Assembly (NCBI GenBank): GCA_934436435.1
Contig: CAKSAN010000013.1
Coordinates: 1-64,000, forward strand
DNA from: an uncultured Acetatifactor sp.
Lineage (GTDB): Bacteria; Bacillota; Clostridia; Lachnospirales; Lachnospiraceae
DNA: 64,000 nt
Direction: 5' to 3'
The position numbers were made by a program, and so were the translations under genes. Positions 25,370 through 33,856 of the stretch are shown here, in pieces. Below the pieces are notes generated by a model. It was not told where the DNA came from. It worked only from the letters and a program-made list of their open reading frames with translations, and did not search any database. The first letter of the stretch is position 1. Every line of letters starts with the position of its first letter.

Positions 25370-25873
25370 ATGCATATTATATTACACCAGCCGGAGATCC
25401 CGGCAAACACCGGAAATATCGGAAGAACCTGCGTGGCTACCGGCACCAGCCTGCATCTGATTGAGCCCCTTGGCTTCCGTCTGAATGAAAAAGAGATCAA
25501 GAGGGCCGGCATGGATTACTGGCAGCATCTGGATGTCACCAGATATATGAATTTTCAGGAGTTCCGGGAAATGCATCCCGGAGCGAAAATCTGGATGGCC
25601 ACTACGAAGGCACACCAGACCTACACCGATGTAAAATTTGGACCGGACGATTATATTATGTTTGGCAAGGAAAGCGCCGGAATCCCGGAGGAGATTCTGG
25701 TAGAGCATGAAGAGACCTGTATCCGTATTCCCATGCTCCCCGAGATCCGTTCCCTGAACCTGTCCAATTCCGTAGCCATCGTGCTCTACGAGGCACTGAG
25801 ACAGCAGGGGTTTGAGAGCATGCAGAGGGATGGAGAATTGCACAGACTGCACTGGAAAGGAAACAGTAAATGA
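25370..25873 (+). CDS. trmL: tRNA (cytidine(34)-2'-O)-methyltransferase
   Basis: SPOUT-family tRNA methyltransferase acting on the wobble base of tRNA-Leu; 167 residues. The N-terminus MHIILHQPEIPANTGNIGRTC, the SAM-site knot segments FGKESAGIPEEIL and IRIPMLPEIRSLNLSNSVAIVLYEALRQ are diagnostic. It overlaps pucR by four bases, yet pucR belongs functionally to the next block, so the coupling may be an insertion-site effect. Confidence 0.93.
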   Translation: MHIILHQPEIPANTGNIGRTCVATGTSLHLIEPLGFRLNEKEIKRAGMDYWQHLDVTRYMNFQEFREMHPGAKIWMATTKAHQTYTDVKFGPDDYIMFGKESAGIPEEILVEHEETCIRIPMLPEIRSLNLSNSVAIVLYEALRQQGFESMQRDGELHRLHWKGNSK

Positions 25874-27468
25874 GTGTAACGGTAGCGGATCTTTTGAAAT
25901 TACCATCATTACGCAATGCCGAAGTGGTTGCCGGAAAGCAGGGACTTAACCGGATTGTCACGTCGGTATCTGTGCTGGAATATGCCGAACCCAGTTTCTT
26001 ACAGGATGAACTGTTTCAAAATATTGAATTTTTTGGGAGTGAAATTGTAATCACGGCATTTGCTAATATCCGTGACAATGTAGAAGCACAATGTGCCAAT
26101 ATTATTCGTCTGAATGAAGCCGGTGAAGTTGGACTGATTTTATATTATGTGGGGATATTATTAGACAAAATAGATTCCAGACTTATTCGTCTTGCAGATA
26201 GTCTTGGATTTATATTGATCTGCATGCCAAAAGGCAGATTGGATCTGCGTTATAGTGAAGCAATTTGTGATATTATGGGTGAAATCTATCAGGATCAGAC
26301 TTCCAATGTGGCATTTACGGCAGATATCTTGGAGCGTATTACGCATCTTCCGGTTCATCAGAGAACGGTTGATACCGTATTCAAAATGCTTTCTGACAGA
26401 TTGCACTTGTCGTTGTTTCTTGTCAGTGAGAACGGTGCTGTGTTAAATGCTATTACATGGCCCAGAACGTTAGTTGATGATATTCTGCGGGAATTGCCCG
26501 ATATTATTGCCTGCAAGGCAGTTAGGGAACCGATTAGATTGCCGTTGCTTAATGGAATATGGGTATTGATGATGACCGTCATGGTTGAAAGCAGACCAAT
26601 GTCCTTATATTTGTTGGATTCGTCAGAAGAAAGTCCGGAAACATCACAGATGCAGCAAGTGAAGGAGACCGTGCAATTAGCGTTAAATTTATGGAGCAGC
26701 AATCATGACAGGGTAGCAGCTACCGAACTTGTCCGCGCTATTTTGCAGGATGAACCCCTAAAGATGCGAAGGCTTGCCGAAATATTCCACATTGATGTAG
26801 CGGCAATTCATAATATGTGGATTATACATTCAGACAATAAAGAGGAGAATCCTTTTTCAAAAGATGTGATACAAGCGGTAACTTCACTTGCCAGAGAGTA
26901 TACGACAACAGTGTTGTGTGATATATATGAAAAAGAGCTCTTTCTTTTTATGGACGGACCGGATTCTTTACAGGAGACTGTCGAACTTTGCACAGCACTG
27001 GAGACATTAATGGATTGTCAGAAAGTACAAACGGTGATCACTTGCTGTAACCCTTTGGCAAATACAGCGCAGGTTAGAAAAGCTTTTTTAGACAATTCTG
27101 ATAATATTGCATTGCTGCAAAAAATCTTTTTAAGAAAAAAGCATTTTACATTGGATGAGGTTCATTTTGCTGCAAGCTGTAATGAAATCCTTGGCAAAGG
27201 GGAACAGGAAATACAGAAATATGAATCTGTGATAGAGCCGTTACATATGATAAAGGATTGGCCGGAACTGTTGCAGACAATGGAAACCTATCTGTTGGAT
27301 TGTGATTCCAGTGTAACATTGACAGCACAGACGATGTATGTTCATCCGAACACTATAAAATATCGTATAAGAAAATTATCTGATATTTTTGGAAGAAGGA
27401 TAGATCAAATGCCGGCGGCGTTTGACTTTTACAGAGCAGTTGCTTTACAACGTGTTTTGCGTAATTAG
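25870..27468 (+). CDS. PucR family transcriptional regulator
   Basis: A 532-residue regulator. The PucR N-terminal ligand domain covers about residues 6-125 (TVADLLKLPSLRNAEVVAGKQG), with a GGDEF-like CdaR middle region. The C-terminal HTH_30 domain is SSVTLTAQTMYVHPNTIKYRIRKLSDIFG at about residues 485-515. PucR proteins control purine, allantoin and hydantoin catabolism. The next genes (NCS1 permease, DUF917, hydantoinase-A-like) are its obvious targets. From here to 31.65 kb the DNA is visibly richer in A/T than the galK to trmL block. It overlaps trmL by four bases and is followed by a perfect 21-base-pair terminator. Confidence 0.9.
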   Translation: MSVTVADLLKLPSLRNAEVVAGKQGLNRIVTSVSVLEYAEPSFLQDELFQNIEFFGSEIVITAFANIRDNVEAQCANIIRLNEAGEVGLILYYVGILLDKIDSRLIRLADSLGFILICMPKGRLDLRYSEAICDIMGEIYQDQTSNVAFTADILERITHLPVHQRTVDTVFKMLSDRLHLSLFLVSENGAVLNAITWPRTLVDDILRELPDIIACKAVREPIRLPLLNGIWVLMMTVMVESRPMSLYLLDSSEESPETSQMQQVKETVQLALNLWSSNHDRVAATELVRAILQDEPLKMRRLAEIFHIDVAAIHNMWIIHSDNKEENPFSKDVIQAVTSLAREYTTTVLCDIYEKELFLFMDGPDSLQETVELCTALETLMDCQKVQTVITCCNPLANTAQVRKAFLDNSDNIALLQKIFLRKKHFTLDEVHFAASCNEILGKGEQEIQKYESVIEPLHMIKDWPELLQTMETYLLDCDSSVTLTAQTMYVHPNTIKYRIRKLSDIFGRRIDQMPAAFDFYRAVALQRVLRN

Positions 27469-27505
27469 TAGATATTTACTTCTGTTGATAATAGTATCGT
27501 AATTG

Positions 27506-27555
27506 AAAAAGAGTTTTTCATTGTCCAATCGGACAATGAAAAACTCTTTTTTTCT
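27506..27555 (+). terminator. Perfect 21-bp terminator of pucR
   Basis: 27506-27526 pairs without mismatch with 27531-27551 around an AATC loop and runs into T residues. The stem contains T/A-rich outer arms, so it may work in both directions. It separates pucR from the permease operon. Confidence 0.9.
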
Positions 27556-27649
27556 TCTTTTTGTATAATGCACAAGTTTTGATGTTTGCATATACTATAT
27601 TTCATATTTACGTAAGAAACAAAAGACGCTTATAAAGGAGGAGAATGTT

Positions 27650-28969
27650 ATGAATGAGAGAAGCAGTGGTTTTGAAATCAAGCCAGAAGAGAGACAGAGT
27701 TGGGGCTCTATTGCATTGGTGTGGGCAGGAGGAATGATCTGTGTTCCCTGTCTGATGGTTGGAGGCGTATTGTCCGGAAACGGACTTTCTATTATGCAGA
27801 TCATAGCATCCATTTTTATCGGATATGGTTTGATTTGTGCCTATATGATATTCATTGGCATGGCAGCCTGTGATACCGGTATACCAGTAGCTGTTATGGC
27901 AGAAGGAGCCCTTGGAAAACAGGGAGCGCGCTATATTATTAGTCTACTCCTTGCGTTTGCGTGTATCGGGTGGTTTGGAATTCAGTCAGCAACCTGTGGG
28001 CAGGCATTTGCAACCATGGTCGCGAATATGCTTGGCAAGGATGCAAGTTCTCTGGCAATAGCTATTTCGTCCATTGTATGGGGAATTATTATGCTGGTGA
28101 CAGCCTGTGCAGGATTTAAGGGGTTGAAATGGTTGAACTACATAGCGGTACCTCTTCTGGTTATTGTCTGCGTATATGGCGTAATTGTCGGATTAATGGG
28201 GAATGACGGCTTTAGTAAAATTGCAGCTTACGACCCGGAGAAGTCTGCGGGAATGATATTTGGTATTTCTATGGTTGTGGCATCCTTTGCACTTGGAGGT
28301 GTTATTTCCGGAGATTATTGCCGTTTTGCAAAATCAAGGGCAGATGTCATAAAATCCTCTATCGTAGGAGTTATTCCTGCAGGCTTATTTATGTTGTTGA
28401 CAGGAGCATTGTTGAGTCTTGTAACCGGACAGTATGATATTTCCACAATTCTGGTATCCATCGGTCTTCCGCTGGTGGGATTGTTTGCACTGGTGGCTGC
28501 TACATGGACGACCAATGTAACCAATGCTTATTCCGGTGGATTGGCATTGTCAAATCTGCTTGGATTTGACGAAAGCCGTTTCAAATTGACAACGGCAATT
28601 GCGGGTGCAGCAGGTACTTTACTTGCAGCGGTTGGCCTGCTTGGGAAATTTTCGGCATTCCTTACTTTAATGTCTAATCTGATCCCTCCTCTTGCAGGGG
28701 TTTTGATTGCAGAGTATTGGGTGATTGCCAAGGGCAATAAGGAAAAATTTAAATTAAGAAACGGTTTTTATGCTCCAGGAGTTATATCCTTTGTAATAGG
28801 TGCAGTTGCAGCTTGCATTACTGGTGGTACATTTGCAAATTTCCCCGGTCTTGCAAACATTTCTTTCCTGAATATACCGTTCTTTATCGGACCTGTAAAT
28901 GGTATTGTGCTGTCATTGGTGTTGCATATTGTGTTGTCAAAGGTAATGTCGTCAGAGAAAGCTAAGTAG
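27650..28969 (+). CDS. NCS1-family cytosine/purine permease (CodB-like)
   Basis: Integral membrane transporter of 439 residues with about twelve hydrophobic helices. The family elements are RQSWGSIALVWAGGMICVPCLMVGG at the N-terminus and GDYCRFAKSRADV at about residue 220. NCS1 members import cytosine, allantoin or hydantoins with protons or sodium. AAAGGAGG precedes the ATG. It is the first structural gene behind PucR, and the DUF917 gene follows after 29 bases, so a nitrogen-containing ring compound is the probable cargo. Confidence 0.9.
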   Translation: MNERSSGFEIKPEERQSWGSIALVWAGGMICVPCLMVGGVLSGNGLSIMQIIASIFIGYGLICAYMIFIGMAACDTGIPVAVMAEGALGKQGARYIISLLLAFACIGWFGIQSATCGQAFATMVANMLGKDASSLAIAISSIVWGIIMLVTACAGFKGLKWLNYIAVPLLVIVCVYGVIVGLMGNDGFSKIAAYDPEKSAGMIFGISMVVASFALGGVISGDYCRFAKSRADVIKSSIVGVIPAGLFMLLTGALLSLVTGQYDISTILVSIGLPLVGLFALVAATWTTNVTNAYSGGLALSNLLGFDESRFKLTTAIAGAAGTLLAAVGLLGKFSAFLTLMSNLIPPLAGVLIAEYWVIAKGNKEKFKLRNGFYAPGVISFVIGAVAACITGGTFANFPGLANISFLNIPFFIGPVNGIVLSLVLHIVLSKVMSSEKAK

Positions 28970-28998
28970 AATAAATAAGAGAAAAGGAGAGTAATCAT

Positions 28999-30099
28999 AT
29001 GCGAAAAATAGGTATTTCAGAAATAGAAGATATTGCACTTGGAGCATCTCTTTTGGGAGCTGGCGGGGGCGGAGACCCTTATGTCGGTAAACTGGTTGCA
29101 ATTAGTGCAGTAAGGGAATGCGGAGAGGTAACCCTGTTGGATCCGGAAGAGGTACCGGATGATGCTTTAGTTGTACCCATTGCAATGATGGGAGCACCCA
29201 CCATTCTTGCGGAAAAAGCTGTGGGCGAAGGGGAATACAAGGCACTGTATGACATTGTATCCGGTTTTTTTGGAAAACCCATTTATGCTTTTATGCCAAT
29301 AGAAGCAGGAGGAGTGAATTCCATGCTTCCTATTGCGGCAGCGGCAAGATTGGGGCTTCCACTTGTAGATGTAGATGGTATGGGACGGGCTTTCCCAGAA
29401 TTACAAATGGTGACATTTACGATAGGAGGCGGTTGCTCCACACCCATGGCACTGGTTGATGAAAAAGGTAATTCTTGTATTTTCCGCACTGTATCAAATA
29501 AGTGGACAGAAGAACTGGCACGATCTGTTACAATGTCCTGTGGAGGTTCTGTTTCAGTTTCCCTTTATCCTATGGAGGGAGCATTTATGAAACAATACGG
29601 TGTTAAGGGAATAGTTACGAGAAGCCAGCAGTTAGGTTCTGCAATCCGTATGGTAAAGGAGTGTACGGATAGTTCTCCTGAGGAAAAATTCCTGGAGATT
29701 ACAGAAGGTTTCCGTTTATTCAAGGGAAAAATCAGCGATGTAAAACGTGAAGTTAGGGGGGCGTTTAACTTTGGAAAGATAATTCTGGACGGCATCGGAG
29801 ATTACAAGGGTAAAAATGCATATGTGGAGTTCCAAAATGAAAATCTCTCTGCAGTGATAGACGACGAAATTCTTGCTACGGTACCGGATTTGATCTGTGT
29901 TGTCGATTCTGAGACATTTACGCCGATTCCCACAGATGCATTGAAATACGGAAAACGCGTGATGGTCGTAGGGTTGAAATGTTTTCCTTTGTGGCGTACC
30001 AGAGAAGGAATTGAATTAGTCGGGCCGCGCTACTTTGGCATAGATACAGATTACATTCCATTAGAAAAACGTTGCAAAGGAGGAAATGCAAATGTATAA
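28999..30099 (+). CDS. DUF917 / S-methyl thiohydantoin desulfurase-like protein
   Basis: A 366-residue member of the DUF917 family, some of whose members act on thiohydantoin derivatives. The opening IEDIALGASLLGAGGGGDPYVGK and the segments PIEAGGVNSMLPIAAAARLGLPLVDVDGMGRAFPE and TIGGGCSTP are characteristic. These proteins regularly neighbour hydantoinase-A-like proteins and PucR regulators, as here. AGGAGAG precedes the ATG, and its last eight bases overlap the next gene. Confidence 0.88.
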   Translation: MRKIGISEIEDIALGASLLGAGGGGDPYVGKLVAISAVRECGEVTLLDPEEVPDDALVVPIAMMGAPTILAEKAVGEGEYKALYDIVSGFFGKPIYAFMPIEAGGVNSMLPIAAAARLGLPLVDVDGMGRAFPELQMVTFTIGGGCSTPMALVDEKGNSCIFRTVSNKWTEELARSVTMSCGGSVSVSLYPMEGAFMKQYGVKGIVTRSQQLGSAIRMVKECTDSSPEEKFLEITEGFRLFKGKISDVKREVRGAFNFGKIILDGIGDYKGKNAYVEFQNENLSAVIDDEILATVPDLICVVDSETFTPIPTDALKYGKRVMVVGLKCFPLWRTREGIELVGPRYFGIDTDYIPLEKRCKGGNANV

Positions 30100-31651
30100 G
30101 CTAGGTATTGATGTAGGTGGTACAAATACAGATGCTGTATTGATTGATGAGGATCTGAAAGTAATAGCTTCCATAAAAAGTCATACGACTGCAGATATAT
30201 ATGACGGTATTCTTCATGCCGTAAAAACTGTATTACAGGAATCCCATATTGATCCTGCCATGATTGGTCAGGCAATGTTAGGTACGACGCAGTGTACAAA
30301 TGCTATTGTAGAACGTAAACATCTGGCTCCAATCGGAGTACTTCGGTTAGGTGCTCCGGCAACACTGGGGATTCCGCCTATGGCAGACTGGGCAGAAGAC
30401 TTAAAACATATTGCGGCAGAAGTCAGCGTAATTCCCGGTGGTTATGAATATGACGGTAAGGAGATTTCTCCGCTTGATAAAGAAGCAGCAAGGGCATTTT
30501 TTACACGATTAAAAGAAAAAGGGATTCATTCCGTAGCGATATCCTGTGTATTTTCAACGGTTCGTAATGATCAGGAACAGGAAGCCGCAAAATTGTGCCG
30601 GGAAGTTATGGGAGATGATGTCCATATATCTATTTCCAGTGAAATCGGTTCAATGGGGTTGATAGAGAGAGAAAATGCAACGATTCTGAATGCAGCATTA
30701 TATCAGGTTGCGGAGGCTTTTACCGAAGGATTTGCAAAATCGCTTGCAAAAGAGGGAATTACAAATGCGGATGTTTACCTGTCTCAGAATGATGGTACAT
30801 TAATGACCATGGAATATGCACGGAAATACCCGATTCTTACAATAGCCTGTGGTCCCACTAACTCCATTCGCGGAGCCGGTTATCTCAGCAGACAGAAAGA
30901 TGCAATTGTTGTTGATGTTGGTGGCACGACAACGGATCTTGGAGTGATTCAGACCGGTTTTCCCAGAGAATCCGGAGTTGCGGTTACAATTGGCGGTGTA
31001 CGTACGAATTTCCGTATGCCGGATGTTATTTCTATCGGACTCGGTGGAGGATCCATCGTACGTTCGCTTCCGGACGGTACCGTTACAGTAGGTCCGGATT
31101 CTGTTGGCTTCAAAATTACAGAAGAAGCTTTGTGTTTTGGAGGTAAAATATGTACAGCTACGGATATTGCCGTTCGCCTTGGTATGACAAATCTGGGAGA
31201 TCCTGCGAAGGTTGCCCATTTAGATGAAGAATTTGCCATGAAAGCTATGGGTACAATACAAGCTATGGTAGAGGATTCTCTTGATGCCATGAAAGTTTCT
31301 TCAGACGATGCGGATGTCATTCTTGTAGGCGGAGGATCTATAATTGTTCCTGACAATTTAAAAGGTGCCAGTATTGTCAGAAAGCCGGAGCAGGGTGGTG
31401 TTGCTAATGCGATTGGTGCCGCTATTTCAAAAGTATCCGGTAACTATGAGCAATTAGTTGATTATAATGAGATTCCTCGTGAAACAGCATTGCAAAAGGC
31501 AAAAGAGGAAGCAGCAAAGTTAGCTTGTGAGGCAGGAGCGGTTCCTGATACGATTGAAATTATAGATGTAGAGGATGTACCGCTTGCATACTATCCGGGT
31601 AATACCTGTCGTGTTAAAGTTCGCGCTGCGGGAGATTTGGGTCGGAAATAG
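30092..31651 (+). CDS. Hydantoinase/oxoprolinase A-like protein (short form)
   Basis: A 519-residue ASKHA-fold protein. The N-terminal phosphate motif LGIDVGGTNTDAVLID opens it, a second one DAIVVDVGGTTTDLGVIQ is near residue 270, and the C-terminal metal/ATP region is near VILVGGGSIIVPDNL. It corresponds to the HyuA subunit but lacks the long C-terminal part of large oxoprolinases, as is usual for DUF917 partners. The second ATG (30092) is preferred because AAAGGAGG is nine bases upstream. Likely role: ATP-dependent opening of a hydantoin-like ring with the DUF917 protein; the true substrate is open. Confidence 0.88.
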   Translation: MYKLGIDVGGTNTDAVLIDEDLKVIASIKSHTTADIYDGILHAVKTVLQESHIDPAMIGQAMLGTTQCTNAIVERKHLAPIGVLRLGAPATLGIPPMADWAEDLKHIAAEVSVIPGGYEYDGKEISPLDKEAARAFFTRLKEKGIHSVAISCVFSTVRNDQEQEAAKLCREVMGDDVHISISSEIGSMGLIERENATILNAALYQVAEAFTEGFAKSLAKEGITNADVYLSQNDGTLMTMEYARKYPILTIACGPTNSIRGAGYLSRQKDAIVVDVGGTTTDLGVIQTGFPRESGVAVTIGGVRTNFRMPDVISIGLGGGSIVRSLPDGTVTVGPDSVGFKITEEALCFGGKICTATDIAVRLGMTNLGDPAKVAHLDEEFAMKAMGTIQAMVEDSLDAMKVSSDDADVILVGGGSIIVPDNLKGASIVRKPEQGGVANAIGAAISKVSGNYEQLVDYNEIPRETALQKAKEEAAKLACEAGAVPDTIEIIDVEDVPLAYYPGNTCRVKVRAAGDLGRK

Positions 31652-31665
31652 AATATTTAATTAGG

Positions 31666-31700
31666 AGAAAGCGCTTCATTTCAGGAGTGCTTTCTTTTTT
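31666..31700 (+). terminator. Terminator of the permease-DUF917-hyuA operon
   Basis: GAAAGCGCT pairs with AGTGCTTTC (one G-T pair) and is followed by TTTTTT. Confidence 0.85.
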
Positions 31701-31779
31701 GAAAGATGCAATAGTTTTTGAAAACTAAAGAATCTTGTATACGAAACCGAAATATAATAATTATTTACTTCCTACCAGA

Positions 31780-31877
31780 TTGAAAAATGTCGCAAATTAT
31801 AAATTATTGGTCAGAAAAAATGTTGTAAATTATATGATATTGCTCAGAAAAAATGTGATAAACTATATGTTACAAAG
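31780..31877 (+). repeat. Three degenerate 32-33 bp direct repeats
   Basis: Units begin at about 31780, 31813 and 31846 with the shared core GAAAAAATGTnGnAAAnTATA. They lie in an AT-rich gap directly upstream of the carbonic anhydrase gene. Such iteron-like arrays can be protein-binding sites; no replication gene is near. Confidence 0.6.
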
Positions 31878-31921
31878 AAGAGTATTGTAACAAAATAAGA
31901 ATAGAACAGGAGCAGAAATAT

Positions 31922-32407
31922 ATGCAGATCCATGAGACAGTATTTATAGCACCCGGTGCAGTGGTGCTGGGAGATGTGACGATAGGGGAAAACAGTGGGA
32001 TCTGGTACAATGCGGTAGTCCGGGGAGACCGGGACTCCATTGTTATCGGAAAAGAGAGCAATATTCAGGACAATGCGGTGGTGCATCTGGGCAGCGGGTA
32101 TCCGGTGGAGATCGGGGATCATGTGACCATAGGACACGGAGCCATTGTCCATGGCTGTAAGATTGGCGACAATACCATGATCGGTATGGGAGCTATTCTG
32201 ATGAACGGCTGTAAGATCGGGAAAAACTGCATCATCGGTGCCGGTGCACTGGTGACACAGAATGTGGAGATTCCGGATAATTCACTGGTCATCGGTAATC
32301 CCGGGAAAGTAAAACGGACAGTTACCGAAGAGGAGATCCGATGGAATCTGGAAAATGCACAGCTCTATGTGGAAGAGGCACAACAGGAATTAAAAGAGAG
32401 ACAGTGA
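31922..32407 (+). CDS. Gamma-class carbonic anhydrase family protein
   Basis: A 161-residue left-handed beta-helix protein with hexapeptide repeats (VVLGDVTIGENSGIWYNAVVRGD, VTIGHGAIVHGCKIGDNTMIGMGAILMNGCKIGKNC). The histidines of the metal-binding region are present (VVHLGSG, VTIGHGAIVHG). Members of this group, such as YrdA and PaaY, bind metal but are not all active carbonic anhydrases. The gene stands alone behind an AT-rich repeat array and ends in a bidirectional terminator. Confidence 0.9.
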   Translation: MQIHETVFIAPGAVVLGDVTIGENSGIWYNAVVRGDRDSIVIGKESNIQDNAVVHLGSGYPVEIGDHVTIGHGAIVHGCKIGDNTMIGMGAILMNGCKIGKNCIIGAGALVTQNVEIPDNSLVIGNPGKVKRTVTEEEIRWNLENAQLYVEEAQQELKERQ

Positions 32408-32440
32408 AAAGAGCACTTTCCTTATCGGAAGTGCTCTTTT
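32407..32440. terminator. Bidirectional terminator between convergent genes
   Basis: AAAAGAGCACTT pairs with AAGTGCTCTTTT, with a near-continuous inner stem. T runs lie on both sides in the relevant directions. It overlaps the final codons of the minus-strand DUF438 gene. Confidence 0.85.
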
Positions 32441-33666
32441 GCGAATTCCATATCCTGTACCAGTTCGAGAGTTCCCAGATATTGCTCCTGCTTATCCCGG
32501 ACAGCGTAATAAGTGACCAAAAAAGTCCGGCCGCCCTTGTCCATCCAGACCGGCACCTGATCTAACGTTCCGGCACGAAATTCTTCGATGATCCGGCGTA
32601 CCTTCTGCTCGATTTTAGGCGGGTGACAGGTGAAGACCTCCCGGCCCAGTGCCATACCGGGACGTTTGAATACTTTGGGTCCTTCGTTGAAGTAGCGATT
32701 GACATTATCGATATCCACGAAGGAGATCTCCAGAGGGAGCGTATTCAGCATAGCCGTCAGCTGCGACAAGGTCAGACTGCCGCCGGGAAGATGGATTCTG
32801 GTCTCACCGCCCGCAAAGGCATGTTCCGCGGACATGGCGCTTGCCGCAGAAGCGGTGTCGGCCAGATGGGCTTCCGCAGCTTCCCAGATGTCACCACGGA
32901 TACCAAAGCATTCTGCGTAATCTTTGGCATCCCGATAGATGTGATACCACTCCTCCTCCGAGAAATTCAGCGCGCAGTTGGGGAAGAGAATGTTGGATTC
33001 CTTGTAGATCATTTCTTCCATGCGGGTCAGTACGGATTTGAGGCGCTGTTTCCACGCATCGGTGTTTTTCTGCTCTTTTTGTTTTGCCAGAGCATTCAGT
33101 TCATCCCGGATCTCGTCATCCACCGTCCACATGACCGCAGAGGGTCCGCTGATTCCATATTGGACGTTCAAATGTGGATAAAGCAAGTCTCCTTTCTTGG
33201 CATAGTGGATAGCAATCTGGCGCAGCTCGTTTAACAGTTCGTCCTCGATTCCACCATTTTCCAGTGCCTGCTCAGCGCGGTTTGTCAGTTTTTCCAATGC
33301 CGCATTTTCCAAAGTGAAGGTCTGCAATGGATGACCGGAGATCTGAATCAGGGCTGCAGCAGCGGAAAGCCGTTTATCCTTCATGTTTTCCGCATGCAGC
33401 TTCCGGGCATCCAGAGAATGCGCCACGGCTTTTTCGGCATTGGCAATTTTTTCTTCCGTGGTGGAACCGTGGAACAGGGCGGAATGCACATCGCAGAGCC
33501 GCTGTAATTCTCCGATGGAGGTGCCTTCCCGCAGCAATTCCTGCTCAGCCTGCATGATCTCGGCGGGATCCACATCCTTGCATTCCCGGACGAAATCTGT
33601 CTGGACGCTTTCCAGAGATTCTCCGTTATTTAGACGCTGTAAATAAGATTTGATCTGATCTTTCAT
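32422..33666 (-). CDS. DUF438-hemerythrin-PAS sensor protein
   Basis: A 414-residue cytosolic protein with three modules. DUF438 is at about residues 1-65. A hemerythrin HHE-type four-helix bundle at about 75-240 has candidate iron ligands in CDVHSALFHG, IAIHYAKKGDLLYPHL and ILFPNCALNFSEEEWYHIY. A C-terminal PAS domain is at about 285-410 (LTAMLNTLPLEISFVDIDNVNRYFN). The family senses oxygen, NO or redox state; no output domain is fused. The GGAGG ribosome site is locked in a 15-base-pair hairpin directly before the ATG. Confidence 0.9.
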   Translation of the reverse strand: MKDQIKSYLQRLNNGESLESVQTDFVRECKDVDPAEIMQAEQELLREGTSIGELQRLCDVHSALFHGSTTEEKIANAEKAVAHSLDARKLHAENMKDKRLSAAAALIQISGHPLQTFTLENAALEKLTNRAEQALENGGIEDELLNELRQIAIHYAKKGDLLYPHLNVQYGISGPSAVMWTVDDEIRDELNALAKQKEQKNTDAWKQRLKSVLTRMEEMIYKESNILFPNCALNFSEEEWYHIYRDAKDYAECFGIRGDIWEAAEAHLADTASAASAMSAEHAFAGGETRIHLPGGSLTLSQLTAMLNTLPLEISFVDIDNVNRYFNEGPKVFKRPGMALGREVFTCHPPKIEQKVRRIIEEFRAGTLDQVPVWMDKGGRTFLVTYYAVRDKQEQYLGTLELVQDMEFAKEHFR

Positions 33667-33667
33667 A

Positions 33668-33709
33668 TAAAAATTCCTCCGGAATCAGTATGCCCCGGAG
33701 GAATTTTTA
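33668..33709 (-). promoter_or_regulatory. Perfect hairpin burying the DUF438 ribosome site
   Basis: On the minus strand 33695-33709 pairs with 33668-33682 over 15 bases without mismatch, leaving a 12-base loop. The ATG-proximal arm contains the GGAGG Shine-Dalgarno and ends in TTTTTA one base before the ATG (33666). It could act as a translation switch, an RNA thermometer or a terminator-type attenuator. Confidence 0.75.
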
Positions 33710-33769
33710 CTATTCGTTAAATACTGTAATGAGTCGGGATAATAAGGAGGATTTTAGATCCTGTCTTTG

Positions 33770-33799
33770 TTGCATTTTGTTATCCGGTGGCAGTATAAT
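33770..33799 (+). promoter_or_regulatory. Promoter of the TIR/RyR cluster
   Basis: TTGCAT (33770-33775), an 18-base spacer and TATAAT (33794-33799). The block GTGGCAGTATAAT and its flanks recur upstream of the GIY-YIG pseudogene at 42.27 kb with the same spacing. Confidence 0.65.
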
Positions 33800-33856
33800 A
33801 TTCAATAAGACAGATTACTAGGAACCCTGTGTACGAAATGAAGGAGAGGAATAGCA

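Noticed and set aside
30800..31219. Long antisense and other-frame ORFs throughout (for example inside the BMP lipoprotein, galT, exonuclease and hydantoinase genes)
   Set aside because: They lack ribosome sites and family-like sequence and lie opposite or within well-supported genes.
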